Assembly (NCBI GenBank): GCA_004020645.1
Contig: SAQL01000017.1
Span: 62,001-126,000, forward strand
Reading direction: 5' to 3'
DNA from: Mesorhizobium sp.
Lineage (GTDB): Bacteria; Pseudomonadota; Alphaproteobacteria; Rhizobiales; Rhizobiaceae
DNA: 64,000 nt
Shown: positions 62,299 to 64,000 of the stretch, piece after piece
Numbering within the stretch: position 1 is the first letter of the stretch
Layout: each line of letters opens with the position of its first letter
Notes under the pieces: generated by a model
Databases searched by the model: none
The model's input: the letters and a program-made list of their open reading frames with translations, nothing else
Told to the model about the DNA's origin: nothing
Translations under genes and position numbers: made by a program

Positions 62299-62973
62299 AT
62301 GCGTGAAGGACCAGACATAGCGCGCATCGCCAGCCTGGTCGGCGATCCGGCGCGGGCAAACATGCTGACCGCGCTGATGGGCGGCACGGCACTGACAGCG
62401 AGCGAACTGGCGCTCGTGGCCGGCGTGTCGCTGCCGACCGCCAGCTCGCATCTGTCGAAACTGATGGAGGGTGGGCTGCTGACGCTGGCAAGCCAGGGGC
62501 GGCATCGCTACTACGGCCTCGCCGGGCCGCAGGTGGCTGGCATGATCGAGGCGATTACCGGCGTCGCCGCTGCGGTCGGGCCGCAGCGGGTGCGGCCGGG
62601 CCCGCGCGACGCCGCCATGCGCGTGGCGCGGGTCTGCTACGACCACCTCGCCGGCGAGCAGGCCGTGGCAATGCTCGACCGTCTTGTCGCTCGACAAGTC
62701 CTCCTGCGCCACGACAAGGAGATCCGACTCGGGCCGTCGGCCGCCTCGCATTTCGCCGCGATCGGCATCGATGTCGAGAGCAAGCCGCGACGACCGCTGT
62801 GCCGGGCCTGCCTCGACTGGAGCGTGCGGCGCTCGCATCTGGCCGGCACGCTGGGTGCGGCCATTCTCGACAAGATTATCGCCGAGAAATGGGCGCGACG
62901 CGAGAAAGACAGCCGCGCAGTGATCTTTTCGCCGATGGGCAAGCAGGCGTTCGAGAAGGTGTTTCTCGGCTGA
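62299..62973 (+). CDS. ArsR-family regulator
   Basis: A 224-aa protein with an N-terminal ArsR-type winged HTH (IASLVGDPARANMLTALM, LTASELALVAGVSLPTASSHLSKLMEGGLL) and a long C-terminal part with RRPLCRACLDWSVRRSHLAG. The single CxxC may bind metal or be structural; the usual ELCVCDL metal motif is absent. AAGGACG precedes ATG 62299. It is convergent with ligD, 11 bases away. Confidence 0.9.
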   Translation: MREGPDIARIASLVGDPARANMLTALMGGTALTASELALVAGVSLPTASSHLSKLMEGGLLTLASQGRHRYYGLAGPQVAGMIEAITGVAAAVGPQRVRPGPRDAAMRVARVCYDHLAGEQAVAMLDRLVARQVLLRHDKEIRLGPSAASHFAAIGIDVESKPRRPLCRACLDWSVRRSHLAGTLGAAILDKIIAEKWARREKDSRAVIFSPMGKQAFEKVFLG

Positions 62974-62984
62974 AAAGTAACTGA

Positions 62985-64000
62985 TCAGCCGCGCTTGAGC
63001 AGCTTGCCCTGCTTGAAAAAATCTGCCCAGGGATCGGCTTTCGCCAACTGCTTCAGCGTCGTCTTGTCGCCGATCGGAAAGGCGTTCGGCGCCAACCCGG
63101 CCTCGATCTCCGCCCAAGTCGCCGGCATTGAGACCGTAGCGCCTTTCTTGGCGCGCGACGAATAGGGTGCCACCGTGGTCGAGCCGCGGCCATTGCGCAG
63201 ATAGTCGACGAAGATCTTGCCGGTGCGCGCCTTCTTCGACAGCGTCGCTGTATACCGATCAGGGGCGGCCTGCTCGAGGGCGCGGGCGAAATCATGGGCG
63301 AAGTCCTTCACCTCATCCCAATCCGCCGACGGTTTCAGCGGCACGACGACATGGTAGCCCTTGCCGCCCGACGTCTTGACGAAATTCGGCAATGACAGCG
63401 CATCGAGCCGGCCGTGAATTTCGAGCGCCGCCGCGCGCACCGCTTTCACGTCGACGCCTTCGTCGGGATCGAGATCGAAGATGATCTGGTCCGGCTTGTC
63501 CAGTTCCTCGATGGTGCAGCCCCAGATATGGATCTCGACCACGCCGAGCTGGACCAAGGCAGCGACACCGTCGAAATCGCGGATGAACAGGATCTCCTCG
63601 CCGTCGGTCGGATCATTCATCCTGGCGATCTTGTCATGCATGCCGGCCGAGGCATGTTTCTGGAAGAAGCGTTGGCCGCCGACGCCGTCCGGCGCGCGCA
63701 CCAGGCTGAGCGGCCGGTTGGCCACGAACTGCTTCATGCGTGCCCAGACCGAGGCATAGTGATCGAGCAGGCCCTGCTTCGAGACCTTCTCCTGCGGCCA
63801 CAGAAGCTTGTCGGGGTGAGAAAGCTTAACGACGGTTTTTGCCGCCCCGGTAGACTTGACCTTGGTCTCGCCTTTGCCGCCGGCCGGCTCTGCCTTGGTG
63901 TCGGCCTTCGGCTTTTCCTGCACGACTTCCTCCGCCGGTTTGTCCTCGCGCAATCCCTGGAACGAGGCGTGACGTATTATACGATCGGACGTCCAGGTGC
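62985..64000 (-). CDS. ligD: LigD, polymerase domain (partial, continues past right edge)
   Basis: The frame is open to the window edge. The edge segment reads SFQGLREDKPAEEVV, the usual ligase/linker joint of LigD, so no start lies here. What follows is the primase-polymerase domain: KLSHPDKLLWP, FDLDPDEGV (catalytic Asp pair), KTSGGKGYHVVVPL and DYLRNGRGSTTVAPYS. LigD joins DNA double-strand ends with Ku in NHEJ. The ligase domain, and any ku gene, would be outside. Confidence 0.93.
   Translation of the reverse strand, partial: TWTSDRIIRHASFQGLREDKPAEEVVQEKPKADTKAEPAGGKGETKVKSTGAAKTVVKLSHPDKLLWPQEKVSKQGLLDHYASVWARMKQFVANRPLSLVRAPDGVGGQRFFQKHASAGMHDKIARMNDPTDGEEILFIRDFDGVAALVQLGVVEIHIWGCTIEELDKPDQIIFDLDPDEGVDVKAVRAAALEIHGRLDALSLPNFVKTSGGKGYHVVVPLKPSADWDEVKDFAHDFARALEQAAPDRYTATLSKKARTGKIFVDYLRNGRGSTTVAPYSSRAKKGATVSMPATWAEIEAGLAPNAFPIGDKTTLKQLAKADPWADFFKQGKLLKRG

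Overview
The window is high-GC chromosomal DNA of an alphaproteobacterium, most likely a Mesorhizobium-type member of the Rhizobiales. The evidence is a dnaK-dnaJ-pmtA-pyrF neighbourhood with a Sinorhizobium-type PmtA, a membrane ferritin MbfA behind a textbook Irr box, a PhoX phosphatase with a possible Pho box, and several dispersed intergenic palindromes resembling rhizobial mosaic elements. I see no rRNA, tRNA, CRISPR array, transposase or phage genes. Gene density is high and many neighbours overlap by ATGA, so most of the window consists of coupled operons.

Layout. 1-6153: a divergent amino-sugar locus. murQ and a sugar-binding protein (cut by the left edge) read left; a BadF-type kinase, a GntR regulator, a SIS-domain deaminase/isomerase and nagA read right. 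Four copies of TGGTATT sit between the two arms. Together they could import, phosphorylate and break down N-acetylmuramate/N-acetylglucosamine to fructose-6-phosphate. 6196-8485: malonyl-CoA decarboxylase and rpe. 8486-15139: dnaK (RpoH-type promoter), dnaJ, pmtA, an FMN reductase, pyrF and a DUF1330 protein. 15163-18204: a cupin, a frameshifted FAD oxidase and an ATP-grasp protein. 18382-21615: a four-gene coupled operon for oxidative galactose breakdown (SDR dehydrogenase, dgoK, dgoA, SMP-30 lactonase). 22016-25547: gshB, comM, a zone of gene remnants and a secreted protein.

25775-33949: malate synthase G, a hydantoinase-family protein, three small secreted or membrane proteins and lepA. 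34115-37762: an orphan TadG-like protein, a DUF1223 protein, an MxKDx repeat protein and an exported MsrA. 37885-40761: a polar amino-acid ABC importer. 40942-43315: a bd-type quinol oxidase of the cyanide-insensitive kind. 43546-46561: a YadGH-like exporter and a MarR-GNAT pair. 46651-52469: phoX, a small multidrug-type transporter, a PAP2 phosphatase, and an XRE regulator next to a SulP transporter. 52524-57738: a CHAD-CYTH pair divergent from a TetR-HlyD-ABC exporter operon. 57825-61224: a GST, a threonine dehydratase-like enzyme, a small HTH protein and mbfA. 61230-64000: two dimeric alpha-beta barrel proteins, a DUF1127 protein, an ArsR regulator and the polymerase part of LigD, cut by the right edge.

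The most striking signals are regulatory: a 29-base perfect palindrome containing the Irr box and reaching the mbfA ribosome-binding site; the four TGGTATT sites; a 25-base palindrome before the XRE-SulP pair; a TetR gene that appears leaderless, with an operator inside its own promoter; and intergenic repeats built from two separable modules. Two decay events are also visible: a one-base frameshift in the FAD oxidase, and a comM fragment next to a TetR-type C-terminal remnant. I found no clearly new multi-gene system; the amino-sugar locus and these regulatory architectures are the best leads.
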